A DNA stretch of 64,000 bases from an uncultured Lachnospiraceae bacterium (GTDB lineage Bacteria > Bacillota > Clostridia > Lachnospirales > Lachnospiraceae): positions 30,083 through 94,082 of the forward strand of contig CAQGLR010000012.1 in the NCBI GenBank assembly GCA_948794795.1, in the 5' to 3' direction. The notes under the pieces are model-generated. The model did no database searches. It saw nothing but the letters and a program-made list of their open reading frames with translations, and was not told the DNA's origin. The first letter of the stretch is position 1; each line of letters begins with the position of its first letter. The position numbers and the translations under genes are program-made. Below are positions 63,190 through 64,000 of this stretch, piece by piece.

Positions 63190-63951
63190 AAATATTATGA
63201 TTCATGGGAAGAATATAAAAATTATTTTAAAAAGTATAACTGTAGTGCTGGAATTTGCAATATTGAAGAAGACAGGATTAAAAATGCAAAAATAAATTAC
63301 CAGATGCTCCAGACCCTGACTGATATTACAGATGAAGAAACGGATATACTTGTACATAAATCACTGGAACGTATTAATAATATCTGCACTTCAAAAGAAA
63401 CAATAATGGATATTCTTGGCATTACACCATACAACACCAATATGACACCATTCCAAAAAGCAGTAAAAATATATCCTGCACTAATAAATGATACATATAC
63501 CAAAGATATTATACGTGAAATAAAAAACAGCCTTTTAAAGAAATACCGCAGCGGAAAACTTGAAATAACTGGCAAATATACATTTATCCTGCCTGATTAC
63601 TACGCTGCCTGTGAATACTGGTTCGGACATATTAAAAATCCAGACGGGCTCCTTGCAGACGGAGAAGTCTTCTGCTGGTTATTCAGGCAATATGATAAAC
63701 TGGACTGCCTTAGAAGCCCGCATCTTTATAAGGAACATGCAGTAAGGGCTAATACAGCCAATAACATATATGGAAGCCGTACATGCAATATAAGGAAATG
63801 GTTTACTACTAATGGAATATATGCAAGCACACATGATTTAATTAGTAAAATCCTTATGTATGATGTTGATGGTGACAAAGCACTTGTAGTTGCTGATAAA
63901 GATTTCACCAGGATTGCAGAAAGAAACATGTCTGGAATTGTACCACTATAG
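63190..63951 (+). CDS. YonO/QDE-1-like RNA polymerase, exon 2 (catalytic)
   Basis: 253 residues continuing the frame of exon 1 (KYYDSWEEYKNYFKKYN). Contains LPDYYAACEYWFGHI, then CLRSPHLYKEHAVR (compare RNPxLHPGD of RdRPs), and the catalytic LMYDVDGDKALVVADKDF; DVDGD is the metal-binding DxDGD shared by YonO, QDE-1 and cellular RNA polymerase, at about residues 586-590 of the spliced protein. The stop comes only 24 residues later (NMSGIVPL), early for this class. An ATG at 63304 is internal; no ribosome site supports separate translation of exon 2. Confidence 0.8.
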   Translation, partial: KYYDSWEEYKNYFKKYNCSAGICNIEEDRIKNAKINYQMLQTLTDITDEETDILVHKSLERINNICTSKETIMDILGITPYNTNMTPFQKAVKIYPALINDTYTKDIIREIKNSLLKKYRSGKLEITGKYTFILPDYYAACEYWFGHIKNPDGLLADGEVFCWLFRQYDKLDCLRSPHLYKEHAVRANTANNIYGSRTCNIRKWFTTNGIYASTHDLISKILMYDVDGDKALVVADKDFTRIAERNMSGIVPL

Positions 63952-64000
63952 TCATTCAATTTGAAAAAAGGAATAAATAGCGTCATCAAGAGAAGAAAAA
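63952..64000. other. Window end after the polymerase stop
   Basis: 49 AT-rich bases up to the window edge. Too short to tell whether a new gene, a terminator or another intron begins here. Confidence 0.4.

Noticed and set aside
63304..63951. Independent 215-aa gene starting at ATG 63304
   Set aside because: No ribosome site; the frame is open and protein-like upstream to the intron boundary, so it is part of exon 2.

Overview
The window is AT-rich DNA from an anaerobic Firmicute. Gene content points to a gut-type Lachnospiraceae (Lachnospira/Roseburia-like): GH130 mannoside phosphorylases, YesL/DUF624 proteins, BlaI/M56 pairs, an NADP-type GdhA and YkuD cell-wall enzymes. The genus is not settled by the sequence. 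Ribosome binding sites are strong (GGAGG) and hairpin terminators are common.

Layout. 1-883: a PT-HINT polymorphic toxin whose C-terminal toxin lies beyond the left edge. 1.2-23.5 kb: a mannan/galactomannan utilisation region. An ABC importer (binding protein, two permeases) brings in beta-mannooligosaccharides; GH36 alpha-galactosidase trims galactose; a GH130_2 phosphorylase, a mannobiose/cellobiose 2-epimerase and a GH130_1 mannosylglucose phosphorylase yield mannose-1-phosphate and glucose; a phosphohexomutase and ManA lead to fructose-6-phosphate. A LacI regulator, a chemoreceptor with a separate sugar-binding lipoprotein, and a BlaI/M56 pair sit within it. 23.7-28.6 kb: a YkuD L,D-transpeptidase, a GH53 galactanase lipoprotein and a membrane zinc peptidase. 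28.8-31.8 kb: a type II restriction-modification-like cassette. 32.1-38.8 kb: secreted GH51 arabinofuranosidase, AraC regulator, hybrid histidine kinase. 38.9-47.4 kb: a hexitol (mannitol-type) PTS region that also carries ptsH and ptsI, a SorE-like dehydrogenase, a 1-phosphofructokinase and a PRD activator. 47.7-54.7 kb: housekeeping genes (carbamate kinase, response regulator, FKBP-type foldase, HAD phosphatase, GdhA, zinc phospholipase-like protein), plus a probable structured small RNA at 52.2 kb. 54.7-58.7 kb: hairpin mobile elements, tRNA-Thr and a second BlaI/M56 pair. 58.8-64 kb: a GNAT gene, then the most unusual locus.

That locus (59.4-64 kb) is divergent around two LexA-type SOS boxes. 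Leftward are a sigma factor and a DUF262 (DGxQR) protein. Rightward are an unrecognised 174-aa protein and a single-subunit RNA polymerase of the YonO/QDE-1 (RdRP-like) class with a DVDGD catalytic motif. The polymerase gene is split by a 359-nt group I self-splicing intron (62831-63189). Its reading frame is restored exactly by splicing and truncated at the first intron codon without it.

A second theme is a family of long-hairpin repeats, three copies at 18.6, 54.8 and 58.0 kb. The copy at 58.0 kb sits inside a BlaI/M56 operon as a 309-bp element with 17-bp terminal inverted repeats and a 10-bp target duplication.
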